Origin: Pseudomonas sp. H1h
Lineage (GTDB): Bacteria > Pseudomonadota > Gammaproteobacteria > Pseudomonadales > Pseudomonadaceae
DNA: 64,000 nucleotides
Direction of reading: 5' to 3'
Assembly (NCBI RefSeq): GCF_000633255.1
Contig: NZ_AYMJ01000015.1
Location: 356,286 to 420,285 of the forward strand
Part shown: positions 37,721 to 47,269 of the stretch, in pieces
Layout: each line of letters starts with the position of its first letter
Numbering within the stretch: the stretch's first letter is position 1
The notes under the pieces: model-generated
What the model was told of the DNA's origin: nothing
Database searches by the model: none
Seen by the model: only the letters and a program-made list of their open reading frames with translations
Position numbers and translations under genes: made by a program

Positions 37721-38093
37721 GATAGTTCCTTAATAAGTCGGGTTTGGCCTCCACGTATCCCAATGACCAACCAGTGGCATAAAGCCAAAAGCACCCAGGT
37801 CATCGTGTCGACACGTGTGTGGATTTAAGCTTTTCGGGGTATCCCCGGAAAGCGGCGCATTTTATACCACAGGGTGCGCAGAAACGGAACCCGGAATCTG
37901 CAATCGCACCAAGGACATGGGCGCAGCCCCCTTGGAATCGCCTTCGGGCACACCATTGTATAGAGAGACACGATGCACGCAGGCGCGGATTTGCTCCTTT
38001 CGTCTGTTAGAATCGGGTTTTTCAGGGTCGCGAAAAGAACACTCGCCACCCAATCCGTATCAGCAAGCGCCGCCGAGCGCAGAGAGAGCCTGT
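37721..38093. other. Divergent promoter region rpsB / map
   Basis: No gene. It holds the putative rpsB -10 box (37861-37866) and the leaders of both genes. A TTAGAAT box near 38007-38013 could be the -10 element of map, but no convincing -35 was found for it. Confidence 0.6.
37861..37866 (-). promoter_or_regulatory. Putative -10 element of rpsB
   Basis: TATAAA on the minus strand followed by ATGCGCC, about 140 bases upstream of the rpsB start codon. The -35 region is weak. The long leader fits autogenous control of rpsB known in other gammaproteobacteria. Confidence 0.45.
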
Positions 38094-38876
38094 ATGACCG
38101 TCAACCTCAAAACCCCCGAGGACATCGCTGGCATGCGTGTCGCCGGCAAACTGGCCGCCGGTGTGCTGGAAATGATTGCCGAACACGTCAAACCGGGCGT
38201 GACCACCGATCAGCTGAACCAGATCTGCCACGACTACATCGTCGACGTGCAGCAGGCCATCCCTGCTCCGCTCAACTACAAAGGCTACCCGAAGTCGATC
38301 TGCACTTCGATCAACCACGTGGTCTGCCACGGCATCCCGAACGACAAGCCACTGAAAAACGGCGACACCCTGAACATCGACGTCACCGTGATCAAGGACG
38401 GCTACCATGGCGACACCAGCCGCATGTTCCACGTCGGCGAAGTGCCGGTCTGGGCCGAGCGCCTGTCGCAGGTCACCCAGGAATGCATGTACAAGGCGAT
38501 CGAAATCGTCAAACCCGGCTGCCGCCTCGGCGACATCGGCGAAGTCATCCAGAAGCACGCTGAAAAGAACGGCTTCTCGGTAGTTCGCGAGTTCTGCGGT
38601 CACGGCATCGGCAAGGTCTTCCACGAAGAGCCGCAGATCCTGCACTACGGCCGCGCAGGCACCGGCATGGAACTGAAGGCCGGCATGACCTTCACCATCG
38701 AGCCGATGATCAACCAGGGCAAGGCCGACACCAAGGTGCTGGGCGACGGCTGGACCGCCATCACCAAGGACCGCAAGCTCTCGGCGCAGTGGGAACACAC
38801 CCTGCTGGTGACCGATACCGGCTACGAGATCTTTACCCTGCGCGCCGACGACACCATCGCGCGCATCTCGGCCTGA
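38094..38876 (+). CDS. map: Methionine aminopeptidase, type I
   Basis: Removes the initiator methionine from nascent proteins. It has 260 residues from the ATG at 38094. The five metal ligands are visible: two Asp in NIDVTVIKDGYHGDTSRMF, His in CGHGIGKVFHEEP, Glu in FTIEPMI and Glu in QWEHTLLVT. The substrate histidine is in VVCHGIPND. Start chosen for MTVNLKTPEDIAGMRVAGKL. glnD follows after 41 bp on the same strand. Confidence 0.98.
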   Translation: MTVNLKTPEDIAGMRVAGKLAAGVLEMIAEHVKPGVTTDQLNQICHDYIVDVQQAIPAPLNYKGYPKSICTSINHVVCHGIPNDKPLKNGDTLNIDVTVIKDGYHGDTSRMFHVGEVPVWAERLSQVTQECMYKAIEIVKPGCRLGDIGEVIQKHAEKNGFSVVREFCGHGIGKVFHEEPQILHYGRAGTGMELKAGMTFTIEPMINQGKADTKVLGDGWTAITKDRKLSAQWEHTLLVTDTGYEIFTLRADDTIARISA

Positions 38877-38917
38877 TCCACACAACGCTCCCAGCCTTAT
38901 AGAAGGAAAGCCAATCG

Positions 38918-41620
38918 ATGCCGCAGGTGGATCCCGAACTCTTCGACCGCGGCCAGTTCCAGGCTGAACTGGCCCTGAAAGCGAGTCCCATCGCGGCGTT
39001 CAAGAAGGCGATCCGCCAGGCTCGCGAGGTCCTCGACACGCGTTTTCGCAATGGCCGCGACATCCGCCGGCTGATCGAAGACCGTGCCTGGTTCGTCGAC
39101 AACATCCTGCAAAAGGCCTGGGAGCAGTTCAACTGGAGCGAAGACGCCGACATCGCACTGGTCGCAGTCGGCGGCTATGGTCGGGGTGAGCTGCATCCCT
39201 ACTCCGACATCGACTTGCTGATCCTGCTCGACAGCGCCGATCACGAGGTTTTCCGCGACTCCATCGAGCGCTTTCTGACGCTGCTGTGGGATATCGGCCT
39301 GGAAGTCGGCCAGAGCGTGCGCTCGGTCGACGAATGCGCCGAAGAGGCCCGCGCCGACCTGACCGTCGTCACCAACCTGATGGAAAGCCGCACCATCTGC
39401 GGCCCCGAGCGCCTGCGTCAGCGCATGCTCGATGTCACCAGCACTGCACACATGTGGCCGGCCAAGGAGTTCTTCCTGGCCAAACGCGCCGAGCAGAAGG
39501 CCCGTCACCACAAGTACAACGACACCGAATACAACCTGGAACCCAACGTCAAAGGCTCGCCCGGCGGCCTGCGGGATATCCAGACGATTCTGTGGGTGGC
39601 CCGTCGTCAGTACGGCACCCTGAACCTGCGCGCCCTGGCCGGCGAAGGTTTCCTGGTGGAGAGTGAAAACGCGCTGTTGGCGTCCTCCCAGGAATTTCTC
39701 TGGAAGGTACGCTACGCCCTGCACATGCTCGCCGGTCGCTCCGAAGACCGCCTGCTGTTCGATCATCAACGGACCATTGCCGGCCTGCTGGGCTTTGAAG
39801 GCGACGACGCCAAACAGGCCGTCGAAAACTTCATGCAGCAGTATTTCCGCGTGGTGATGAGCATCGCCCAGCTCAGCGACCTGATCATTCAGCATTTCGA
39901 GGAAGTGATCCTCGCCCCGGAAGACGAAGCACCGCCGCAGCCGATCAACTCGCGTTTCCAGTTGCATGACGGTTACATCGAGGCGCGCAACGACAACGTG
40001 TTCCGCCGCACGCCGTTCGCCATGCTCGAAATCTTCGTACTGATGGCCCAGCAGCCGGAAATCAAAGGCGTGCGCGCCGACACCATTCGTCTGCTGCGGG
40101 AAAACCGTCACCTGATCGACGACAACTTCCGCAACGACATCCGCAATACCAGCCTGTTCATCGAGCTGTTCAAGTGCAAGATCGGCGTCCACCGCAACCT
40201 GCGCCGGATGAACCGCTACGGCATCCTCGGGCGCTACCTGCCGGAGTTCGGGTTCATCGTCGGGCAGATGCAGCACGACCTGTTCCACATCTATACGGTC
40301 GACGCGCACACCCTGAACCTGATCAAACACCTGCGTAAGTTGCAGTACACCCAGGTGTCGGAAAAATTCCCGTTGGCCGCCAAGCTCATGGCCAAACTGC
40401 CCAAGCCCGAACTGATCTACATGGCCGGTCTGTACCACGACATCGGCAAGGGCCGGCATGGCGATCACTCGGACATCGGCGCAGTCGATGCCGAAGCGTT
40501 CTGCCAGCGTCATCAACTGCCAACATGGGACAGCCGCCTGATCGTCTGGCTGGTGCAAAATCATCTGGTGATGTCGACCACCGCGCAGCGCAAGGATCTG
40601 TCCGATCCGCAGGTGATCCACGATTTCGCCCAGATCGTCGGCGACGAAACCCGTCTGGACTACCTGTATGTGCTGACCGTGGCCGACATCAATGCGACGA
40701 ACCCGACGCTGTGGAACTCGTGGCGCGCCAGCCTGTTGCGCCAGCTCTACACCGAGACCAAACGCGCCCTGCGCCGTGGTCTGGAAAACCCGGTCGATCG
40801 GGAGGAGCAGATCCGCCAGACCCAGAGCGCGGCCCTGGATATTCTGGTGCGCGGCGGCACCGACCCGGACGACGTCGAGCAGTTGTGGGCGCAGTTGGGC
40901 GATGACTATTTCCTGCGTCACACCGCTGGCGACGTGGCCTGGCACAGTGATGCGATCCTGCAGCAGCCGGCCGATGGCGGCCCGCTGGTACTGATCAAGG
41001 AAACCACCCAGCGCGAGTTCGAGGGCGGTACGCAGATCTTCATTTATGCGCCCGATCAGCACGACTTCTTCGCCGTGACCGTGGCCGCGATGGACCAGCT
41101 CAACCTGAACATTCATGACGCCCGGGTCATCACCTCGAGCAGCCAGTTCACTCTCGACACCTACATCGTGCTCGACAACGATGGTGAATCCATCGGTGAC
41201 AACCCGGCACGGATCAAACAGATCCGCGACGGTCTGACCGAAGCGCTGCGCAACCCGGACGACTACCCGACGATCATCCAGCGTCGGGTGCCGCGTCAGC
41301 TCAAGCACTTCGCGTTTGCGCCGCAGGTGACGATCCATAACGATGCCCAGCGTCCGGTGACAGTGCTGGAACTGACCGCGCCTGACCGCCCGGGCCTGCT
41401 GGCACGGATCGGCGGGATCTTCCTCGAGTTCGACCTGTCGCTGCAGAACGCGAAGATTGCGACCCTGGGCGAACGGGTGGAAGACGTGTTCTTCATCACC
41501 GACGCCCACAACCAGCCGCTGTCCGACCCGCTGCTGTGCAGCCGCTTGCAGGATGCAATCGTTGAACAACTGAGCGTCAATCAGGAACCGGATATCAAGC
41601 TTTCGCGTATCAGTATCTGA
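38918..41620 (+). CDS. glnD: [Protein-PII] uridylyltransferase / uridylyl-removing enzyme
   Basis: Nitrogen sensor that uridylylates PII proteins when glutamine is low and removes the group when it is high. It has 900 residues. The nucleotidyltransferase domain has [19 protein letters not shown] near residue 85. The PII-UTase helical domain follows. The HD hydrolase domain has [20 protein letters not shown]. Two C-terminal ACT domains bind glutamine (about 705-790 and 810-890, the second with [20 protein letters not shown]). Catalytic residues appear intact. Confidence 0.98.
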   Translation: MPQVDPELFDRGQFQAELALKASPIAAFKKAIRQAREVLDTRFRNGRDIRRLIEDRAWFVDNILQKAWEQFNWSEDADIALVAVGGYGRGELHPYSDIDLLILLDSADHEVFRDSIERFLTLLWDIGLEVGQSVRSVDECAEEARADLTVVTNLMESRTICGPERLRQRMLDVTSTAHMWPAKEFFLAKRAEQKARHHKYNDTEYNLEPNVKGSPGGLRDIQTILWVARRQYGTLNLRALAGEGFLVESENALLASSQEFLWKVRYALHMLAGRSEDRLLFDHQRTIAGLLGFEGDDAKQAVENFMQQYFRVVMSIAQLSDLIIQHFEEVILAPEDEAPPQPINSRFQLHDGYIEARNDNVFRRTPFAMLEIFVLMAQQPEIKGVRADTIRLLRENRHLIDDNFRNDIRNTSLFIELFKCKIGVHRNLRRMNRYGILGRYLPEFGFIVGQMQHDLFHIYTVDAHTLNLIKHLRKLQYTQVSEKFPLAAKLMAKLPKPELIYMAGLYHDIGKGRHGDHSDIGAVDAEAFCQRHQLPTWDSRLIVWLVQNHLVMSTTAQRKDLSDPQVIHDFAQIVGDETRLDYLYVLTVADINATNPTLWNSWRASLLRQLYTETKRALRRGLENPVDREEQIRQTQSAALDILVRGGTDPDDVEQLWAQLGDDYFLRHTAGDVAWHSDAILQQPADGGPLVLIKETTQREFEGGTQIFIYAPDQHDFFAVTVAAMDQLNLNIHDARVITSSSQFTLDTYIVLDNDGESIGDNPARIKQIRDGLTEALRNPDDYPTIIQRRVPRQLKHFAFAPQVTIHNDAQRPVTVLELTAPDRPGLLARIGGIFLEFDLSLQNAKIATLGERVEDVFFITDAHNQPLSDPLLCSRLQDAIVEQLSVNQEPDIKLSRISI

Positions 41621-41681
41621 ATTAACACATGACCCCTGTGGGAAGGATCACTCCGATACCAGCCTGTTGATCAAACCCCCT

Positions 41682-41768
41682 GCAGGAGCGAGCCTGCTCG
41701 CGATAGCGGTGTATCAGCCACCCGCAGCGTTGAACATGACGCCGCCATCGCGAGCAGGCTCACTCCTA
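41682..41768. repeat. REPIN between glnD and dapC
   Basis: GGAGCGAGCCTGCTCGCGAT and the inverted CGCGAGCAGGCTCACTCCT face each other. Both arms carry substitutions relative to the other copies (GCAGGAG start, CACTCC end), so it is a diverged copy. Confidence 0.85.
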
Positions 41769-41826
41769 TACGTTTTGCGCATCTGCCAGCATTGGTGTAT
41801 CGCCCCCCACATTGAACGAGGCATCC

Positions 41827-43029
41827 ATGAACAACGCTCTGAACCAGCTCCAGCCCTACCCGTTCGAAAAACTCCGCGCCCTGCTCGGCACCGTGACCCC
41901 GAACCCGGACAAACGCCCGATCGCCCTGTCGATCGGCGAGCCGAAACATCGCTCGCCGAGCTTTGTCGCCGAAGCGCTGGCGAACAATCTGGATCAGATG
42001 GCGGTATACCCGACCACCCTCGGCATCCCGGCCCTGCGCGAAGCCATCGCTGGCTGGTGCGAGCGTCGTTTCGGCGTGCCGAGCGGCTGGATTGACCCTG
42101 CGCGCAACGTACTGCCAGTCAACGGCACCCGTGAAGCGCTGTTCGCCTTCACCCAGACCGTGGTCAACCGCGGTGACGATGCCCTGGTGGTCAGCCCTAA
42201 CCCGTTCTATCAAATCTACGAAGGCGCAGCGTTCCTCGCCGGCGCCAAGCCGCACTACCTGCCATGCCTGGACGAGAACGGCTTCAATCCGGACTTCGAC
42301 GCCGTATCGCCAGAGATCTGGAAACGCTGCCAGATCCTGTTCCTGTGCTCGCCGGGCAACCCGACCGGCGCGCTGATCCCGGTCGACGTGCTGAAAAAAC
42401 TGATCGCCCTGGCTGACGAGCACGACTTCGTGATCGCTGCGGACGAGTGCTACAGCGAGCTGTACTTCGACGAACAAACCCCGCCACCGGGCCTGCTCAG
42501 CGCCTGCGTCGAACTGGGCCGCAAGGACTTCAAACGCTGCGTGGTGTTCCATAGCCTGTCCAAGCGCTCCAACCTGCCGGGCCTGCGCTCCGGCTTCGTC
42601 GCCGGCGATGCCGATGTACTCAAGGGTTTTCTGCTGTACCGCACCTACCACGGCTGCGCGATGCCGGTACAAACCCAACTGGCCAGCGTTGCGGCGTGGA
42701 ATGACGAAGTGCATGTGCGCGCCAACCGTGCGCTGTACCGCGAGAAGTTCGACGCGGTCCTGGAAATCCTCAGCCCGGTGATGGATGTGCAGCGTCCGGA
42801 TGGCAGCTTCTACCTGTGGCCGAATGTGCAGGGTGACGATGCGGCGTTCTGCCGGGACCTGTTTGCCGAAGAACATGTGACCGTGGTGCCTGGCTCGTAC
42901 CTGTCCCGCGAAGTGGGCGGCGTCAACCCGGGGGCCGGTCGTGTGCGGATGGCACTGGTTGCACCATTGGCTGAATGTGTGGAAGCGGCTGAACGGATAA
43001 AAAACTTCATTATTCGCCACCCATCCTGA
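41827..43029 (+). CDS. dapC: Succinyldiaminopimelate transaminase
   Basis: PLP enzyme that converts N-succinyl-2-amino-6-oxopimelate to N-succinyl-diaminopimelate for lysine and peptidoglycan. It has 400 residues from the ATG at 41827, preceded by ACGAGG. Fold type I features: NGTREALFAF, SPNPFYQIYEGAA, CSPGNPTGALIPV, and the PLP lysine in FHSLSKRSNLPGLRSG. dapD and dapE are also in this window, so the succinylase branch is nearly complete here. A strong hairpin follows the stop. Confidence 0.95.
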   Translation: MNNALNQLQPYPFEKLRALLGTVTPNPDKRPIALSIGEPKHRSPSFVAEALANNLDQMAVYPTTLGIPALREAIAGWCERRFGVPSGWIDPARNVLPVNGTREALFAFTQTVVNRGDDALVVSPNPFYQIYEGAAFLAGAKPHYLPCLDENGFNPDFDAVSPEIWKRCQILFLCSPGNPTGALIPVDVLKKLIALADEHDFVIAADECYSELYFDEQTPPPGLLSACVELGRKDFKRCVVFHSLSKRSNLPGLRSGFVAGDADVLKGFLLYRTYHGCAMPVQTQLASVAAWNDEVHVRANRALYREKFDAVLEILSPVMDVQRPDGSFYLWPNVQGDDAAFCRDLFAEEHVTVVPGSYLSREVGGVNPGAGRVRMALVAPLAECVEAAERIKNFIIRHPS

Positions 43030-43407
43030 TAGTCAGATTCTCGCGCGATGCAATATCGCGCGAGAGCAATATACTAACGAAATACACTTCTAACTTTAAA
43101 ACTTCCACTTGTTCGGGCCGCGCTTCAAGCGCCAGCAGTCACCCGACACCTCCAGTGCAATGCCGAGCAGGAACTTCCACAACAACACTCAAGCTATTTT
43201 TCTCGCAACACCTCCCTCCCCTGAACTATTACAAAGTGCACTAATCTCTAGCTTCTTTTCCCCACGGCGCAAGCCCCCCCCCTACCAATATCAAGCAACA
43301 ACATTCACCAGAATAACGCTTAACAACAACCTGAAAACAACTTAGCCTTAAAAACCAATTAAACACCAAACCCACACAACAATCTTTTATACATATCGGC
43401 ACCCCCA
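43030..43407. other. G-poor leader region upstream of the astacin-like pair
   Basis: No credible gene. After the dapC hairpin the plus strand becomes rich in A and C and very poor in G (most clearly 43200-43407), unlike all neighbouring gaps, and contains a run of nine C (43274-43282). A 78-codon open frame across it (43109-43345) has no good ribosome binding site and no recognisable product. The region should contain the promoter of the following gene. Confidence 0.6.
43039..43065 (+). terminator. Hairpin behind dapC
   Basis: TCTCGCGCGAT and ATCGCGCGAGA form an 11-bp stem around a five-base loop, 10 bases after the dapC stop. The tail is A-rich, not T-rich, so termination efficiency is uncertain. 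Confidence 0.6.
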
Positions 43408-44136
43408 ATGAACATCGCTATCCCATGCAAACTTATTCACCCCGACAATCAACTGGCATCTTATCAGGCCGCTGTCAACGAGAACCCTCACAACGAACGT
43501 CCCACCTTAACGGCTGGTCGCAGTAAACGCTCCATTGGCAGTTGGCAAAAATTCTGGGGCCATGGCCGAGTATTGACTATCAGTTTCATGGAAAACTTAC
43601 CTGTCAATCTCAAGCAGCGTATCGAAAAATTGATCCGACAATGGGAGCCCGCCACTAATCTGACGTTCAAATTCGATGATGGCCAGGCAGGGGAAATACG
43701 CATTTCCACAACGGACGACGTATCCAACTCATACCTTGGGACTGACGCACTTCTGGTGCCATCGGACCTGCCCACCCTGAGGCTGGGTATCGACCCGGAT
43801 CATGTGGAGTTCGATCTGACCGTACTCCACGAATTCGGTCATGCACTGGGAATGCAACATGAGCATCAGCACCCATCCGCGAACATCCCCTGGGATGTGC
43901 CAAAAGTTTATGAATACTACAATCGACACTTTCAATGGACCGTGGAAGACGTCGATAAGAATATTTTCAACACGCTCGATGTCAGCACCTCACTGAAAGG
44001 ACCTTATGACAAGAGTTCCATCATGCATTATGAGATCCCCAACGAGCTGACCCTCGGCAATTGGGAAGTGGGCGTTAATACCAAAATCAGCAAACTTGAT
44101 CGGCGCAACATGCGCAAGGCTTACCCCAAACTCTGA
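43408..44136 (+). CDS. Astacin-like (M12A) zinc metallopeptidase, copy 1
   Basis: It has 242 residues. The extended zinc motif HEFGHALGMQHE (His141, Glu142, His145, His151) and the Met-turn SIMHY (Met206, Tyr208) are the metzincin signature, closest to astacins. No signal peptide or membrane helix is seen. Residues 1-41 look like a propeptide: Cys7 in IPCKL could be a cysteine switch, and RSKR (38-41) is a dibasic processing-type site. About 40% of positions appear shared with copy 2 (visual estimate). Substrate and secretion route are unknown. It probably forms an operon with copy 2, 34 bp downstream. Confidence 0.85.
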   Translation: MNIAIPCKLIHPDNQLASYQAAVNENPHNERPTLTAGRSKRSIGSWQKFWGHGRVLTISFMENLPVNLKQRIEKLIRQWEPATNLTFKFDDGQAGEIRISTTDDVSNSYLGTDALLVPSDLPTLRLGIDPDHVEFDLTVLHEFGHALGMQHEHQHPSANIPWDVPKVYEYYNRHFQWTVEDVDKNIFNTLDVSTSLKGPYDKSSIMHYEIPNELTLGNWEVGVNTKISKLDRRNMRKAYPKL

Positions 44137-44170
44137 TATCACTTACCTTTATCTATGGAGCTCTTTGATT

Positions 44171-44908
44171 ATGGACAATCTGAACCCTTGCCAACTCGCC
44201 ACGTTGAATAGCCTTGATACCTCTTACGAAACTGCCATCAAGGAGAATCCTGACAATTGCAATACCGCCACGGACAGCCGAAACAAACGTTCAGTCGCCC
44301 GGCACACGAAATTCTGGACGCCCGGTCGCCTGTTACGCATTCGGTTTCTGAACGGCAGTTTGTCCTTCAAAGAGGCGACAAAGGCTGCACTCGCCAATTG
44401 GCAACCTCACGTCAACCTGAACTTTCAATACATTGAAGAGGGTGAAGCAGAGATTCGTATTTCCAGCGAGCCGGGAGCTTACTGGTCGATGATCGGGACT
44501 GACGCATTGACCGTTGAAGATCAAACCGAAGCGACACTGAAGCTGTCCCCGGATCAGGATCTTTCAATCAAATTCTTCATGGCCCAGGCCACCCATGAAT
44601 TCGGCCACATGCTCGGAGCCGAACACGAGCACTTGCACCCTGAAATGACCATTCCCTGGGACAAGGAAGCTGTTTATCAACATTTCGACGCAAGGAGTGA
44701 TCTGGATCGTAGCCGGATAGACCTGACTTACTTCAATCTTCTTGATGCCAGCGAGGTCAACCATTCTCCTTACGACCCGAAATCCATCATGCATTACGCC
44801 ATTCGCCAGAACTGGACCAAAGGTGACTTTCAGATACACCTCAATTTCGTCCTCAGCGAAAAGGACAAGGCCTTCATGACGACCGCTTACCCTCAATCCG
44901 ACGCCTGA
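44171..44908 (+). CDS. Astacin-like (M12A) zinc metallopeptidase, copy 2
   Basis: It has 245 residues from the ATG at 44171, preceded by GGAG; a 26-codon upstream extension would run into copy 1 and is not favoured. Zinc motif HEFGHMLGAEHE (His142, Glu143, His146, His152) and Met-turn SIMHY (Met207) are intact, so the enzyme should be active. Like copy 1 it has Cys7 in NPCQL, an RNKR site at 37-40, then a KFW-GR-L segment, but no signal peptide. Tandem duplication followed by divergence is the simplest history. Its 3' end converges on the antiporter gene. Confidence 0.85.
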   Translation: MDNLNPCQLATLNSLDTSYETAIKENPDNCNTATDSRNKRSVARHTKFWTPGRLLRIRFLNGSLSFKEATKAALANWQPHVNLNFQYIEEGEAEIRISSEPGAYWSMIGTDALTVEDQTEATLKLSPDQDLSIKFFMAQATHEFGHMLGAEHEHLHPEMTIPWDKEAVYQHFDARSDLDRSRIDLTYFNLLDASEVNHSPYDPKSIMHYAIRQNWTKGDFQIHLNFVLSEKDKAFMTTAYPQSDA

Positions 44909-44949
44909 CAGAAAGCAGGTTCAGCTTGAAATCACCAATATTTGCGGCA

Positions 44950-46581
44950 TCACTTCACTGAGCCAAGATTCGCCTCACTCAGATCCAGCTCACCCAGCAC
45001 TTCGCGCAGCACGTCATCACCAATCTGGTGATGACGACTCAGGCTATACAACTCCAGACGCTGCGCCCGCAACGCCTTCAAGCGTAAACGCCGCTCCAGC
45101 AGATCCATCTGGAACGCCAGCGCCTGTGCCTCGGCGGAGTCGTTGAAGACTTCGAGCTGATGCCGATACTCGGACATGATCCGGGCCTTGAGCTCCGCCG
45201 AGAGCGCCGCCTGCGCTGCATCCTGCGGGCCAACCTCTTCAGTTTCCAGGGCATGAATCGCTGCCTCGGCGGTTTTGCGCCAGGCATCGCGCACTTCCTG
45301 GCGACGCTTGTCGTCCGGGCTTTTCTCGATGCCGCGCAACAGCAATGGCAAGGCGATGCAGGCACAAATCAACGACAACAGAATCACCCCGGCGGCGATG
45401 AAGATCAGCAGGTCACGCTCAGGGAATGCCTCGCTGCCCATCAACATCGGCACTGACATCACACCCGCCAGCGTCACCGCCCCGCGCACACCGCCGACGG
45501 TCAGCAACCAACAGGATCGCGCCGTGGGCACTTGCGTCAAATCGCCCTTGCCACGCAACCGCCGCAGCAGCACCGACAAGCGCCAGATGCTCTGCACCCA
45601 GATAAATCGCAACAGCACCAGAGCAAGAAAAATCGCCACCACATCGAGGCCGCGATACAGCAGCGTCGGCCAGAGCGTGGGCTCATGGCTGACCACCGCC
45701 TTGATGATGTCCGGCAATTGCAGGCCGAGCAGCAGGAAGATCAAGCCGTTGAACGCAAACTCCAGCAACGACCAGACGCTGCGATTGAGCAGGCGCGTGC
45801 TGGTTTGGCGCGGCAACAGATCGAGCCAGCTCTGCATCATCCCCGCCGCCACCGCCGAAAGAATGCCCGAGGCTCCCAGTCGTTCAGCCAATACATAGGC
45901 GGCGAACGGCAGCAGCAACATGAACACCACGTGGGTGGCCGGATCGTCCCAGCCCCGGGCGATCATCCACGCGCGCAAGCGCCCGACCAGCCAGCTCAGC
46001 GCCACACCGACCGCCAGCCCGCCGACCGCCACCAGCACGAATGTCAGGCTGGCATTGGCCAACGAAAACACTCCAGTCACTGCCGCCACCAAGGCAAACT
46101 TGAAGGTCACCAGACCCGAGGCATCGTTCATCAGCGCCTCGCCTTGCAGGATGTGCATCAGCGGCGTCGGCAAGCGGTTCTGCGAAATGGCCGACACCGC
46201 CACCGCGTCGGTCGGCGACAGCACTGCGGCGAGGGCGAAGGCCACCGCCAGCGGAATGCTCGGCAACAGCCAGTGAATGAAGTACCCGGCGCCAACCACG
46301 GTGAACAGCACCAGACCGACCGCCAGCGTCAGGATCGGCCCGCGCAAATGCCAGAACTCGCGCTTGGGCATGCGCCAACCGTCGGAAAACAGCAGCGGCG
46401 GCAGAAACAGAAAAAGGAACAATTCGGGATCGAGCGCCACGTGCAGACCCAGTGTCGGCCAGGCCAACAAGGCGCCAGCAGCGATTTGCACGAGGGGCAG
46501 CGGCAGCGGGATGACCCGTCCGACCAGTCGCGAGACACTGACCAGCATCAGCAGGATCAGGACGGTATAAGCGGTTTGCAT
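44950..46581 (-). CDS. Na+/H+ antiporter, CPA1 (NhaP-type) family
   Basis: It has 543 residues. About 12 hydrophobic helices span residues 1-410. The ion-binding residues are in LSPTDAVAVSAI and in ALMNDASGLVTF (the ND motif of electroneutral CPA1 exchangers), with GGVRGAVTLAGVMSVP further on. A charged cytoplasmic tail of about 120 residues follows, rich in Glu and Arg and probably helical, which may be regulatory. It would exchange Na+ (or K+) for H+ across the inner membrane. Transcribed alone. Confidence 0.92.
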   Translation of the reverse strand: MQTAYTVLILLMLVSVSRLVGRVIPLPLPLVQIAAGALLAWPTLGLHVALDPELFLFLFLPPLLFSDGWRMPKREFWHLRGPILTLAVGLVLFTVVGAGYFIHWLLPSIPLAVAFALAAVLSPTDAVAVSAISQNRLPTPLMHILQGEALMNDASGLVTFKFALVAAVTGVFSLANASLTFVLVAVGGLAVGVALSWLVGRLRAWMIARGWDDPATHVVFMLLLPFAAYVLAERLGASGILSAVAAGMMQSWLDLLPRQTSTRLLNRSVWSLLEFAFNGLIFLLLGLQLPDIIKAVVSHEPTLWPTLLYRGLDVVAIFLALVLLRFIWVQSIWRLSVLLRRLRGKGDLTQVPTARSCWLLTVGGVRGAVTLAGVMSVPMLMGSEAFPERDLLIFIAAGVILLSLICACIALPLLLRGIEKSPDDKRRQEVRDAWRKTAEAAIHALETEEVGPQDAAQAALSAELKARIMSEYRHQLEVFNDSAEAQALAFQMDLLERRLRLKALRAQRLELYSLSRHHQIGDDVLREVLGELDLSEANLGSVK

Positions 46582-46683
46582 AAAGCGGAGATCCCAGACA
46601 ATCGACAGCGTTGAACTGCCATATTAGCCGCTTAGGATGCGTCTGGCGTTTGCACCTATGTCGCAGCCCTGGCGCAAATCCCC

Positions 46684-46777
46684 TTGTGGGAGCGAGCTTG
46701 CTCGCGAAGGTGGTGGGTCATTGAGCAATGATTTCGACTGACACACGCCTTTCGCGAGCAAGCCTGCTGCCACAGGG
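46684..46777. repeat. REPIN with mixed stem types
   Basis: The left arm reads GGGAGCGAGCTTGCTCGCGA and the right arm CGCGAGCAAGCCTGCTGCCA. The arms combine bases of the two REP subtypes and the right one has a changed end (GCTGCC). Confidence 0.85.
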
Positions 46778-46874
46778 TAATCTGCAGGCAGATAAACCTC
46801 GGCGCCGCGAAACCGTTTGGTCATGGCATAATCCGACACCATTTTTTTCCAGCACCTGTAAAGGGGGCGATTCC

Positions 46875-47237
46875 TTGACCGTTTCAAGTAAAACGTTGCA
46901 CCTTTTCGGCATCAAAGCCTGCGACACCATGAAGAAGGCGCGCACCTGGCTCGATGAACACGCTGTCAGCTACGACTTCCATGACTACAAAACTGCCGGC
47001 ATCGACCGTGAGCACCTGACCCAATGGTGTGACGAGCACGGCTGGCAAACGGTGTTGAACCGTGCAGGCACGACCTTTCGCAAACTCGACGACGAACGTA
47101 AAGCCGATCTCGACCAGTCGAAAGCCATCGAACTGATGCTCGCTCAACCCTCGATGATCAAGCGCCCGGTGCTCGATCTCGGTGACCGAACCCTGATTGG
47201 CTTCAAGCCAGACATCTACGCGGCCGCACTCAAGTAA
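46875..47237 (+). CDS. ArsC/Spx-family thioredoxin-fold protein (YffB-like)
   Basis: It has 120 residues from a TTG start at 46875 behind AAGGGGGCG; no ATG exists before the conserved region. The fold is that of arsenate reductase relatives: LHLFGIKACDTMKKARTWL with a single N-terminal cysteine, RKLDDERKA, and the IKRPVLDLGDRTLIGF cis-proline loop. It lacks the second ArsC cysteines, so arsenate reduction is doubtful; glutathione- or Spx-like roles are possible. It is 32 bp upstream of dapD, a neighbourhood conserved in Pseudomonas. Confidence 0.88.
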   Translation: MTVSSKTLHLFGIKACDTMKKARTWLDEHAVSYDFHDYKTAGIDREHLTQWCDEHGWQTVLNRAGTTFRKLDDERKADLDQSKAIELMLAQPSMIKRPVLDLGDRTLIGFKPDIYAAALK

Positions 47238-47269
47238 GCAGCCCGTCACTTATTGCTAGAGGTATTCAC

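Noticed and set aside
38897..41569. An 890-codon open frame antisense to glnD
   Set aside because: It covers the whole of glnD, whose domains and motifs are complete, and has no ribosome binding site or family features of its own.
43109..43345. A 78-codon frame upstream of the astacin pair
   Set aside because: It needs a TTG start, lacks a ribosome binding site, crosses the C9 run, and gives a low-complexity Ser/Thr/Asn-rich product.
46728..46874. N-terminal extension of the ArsC/Spx-like protein from a start at 46728
   Set aside because: The extension translates the REPIN arm and has no similarity to the family. The TTG at 46875 follows a strong purine-rich ribosome binding site.
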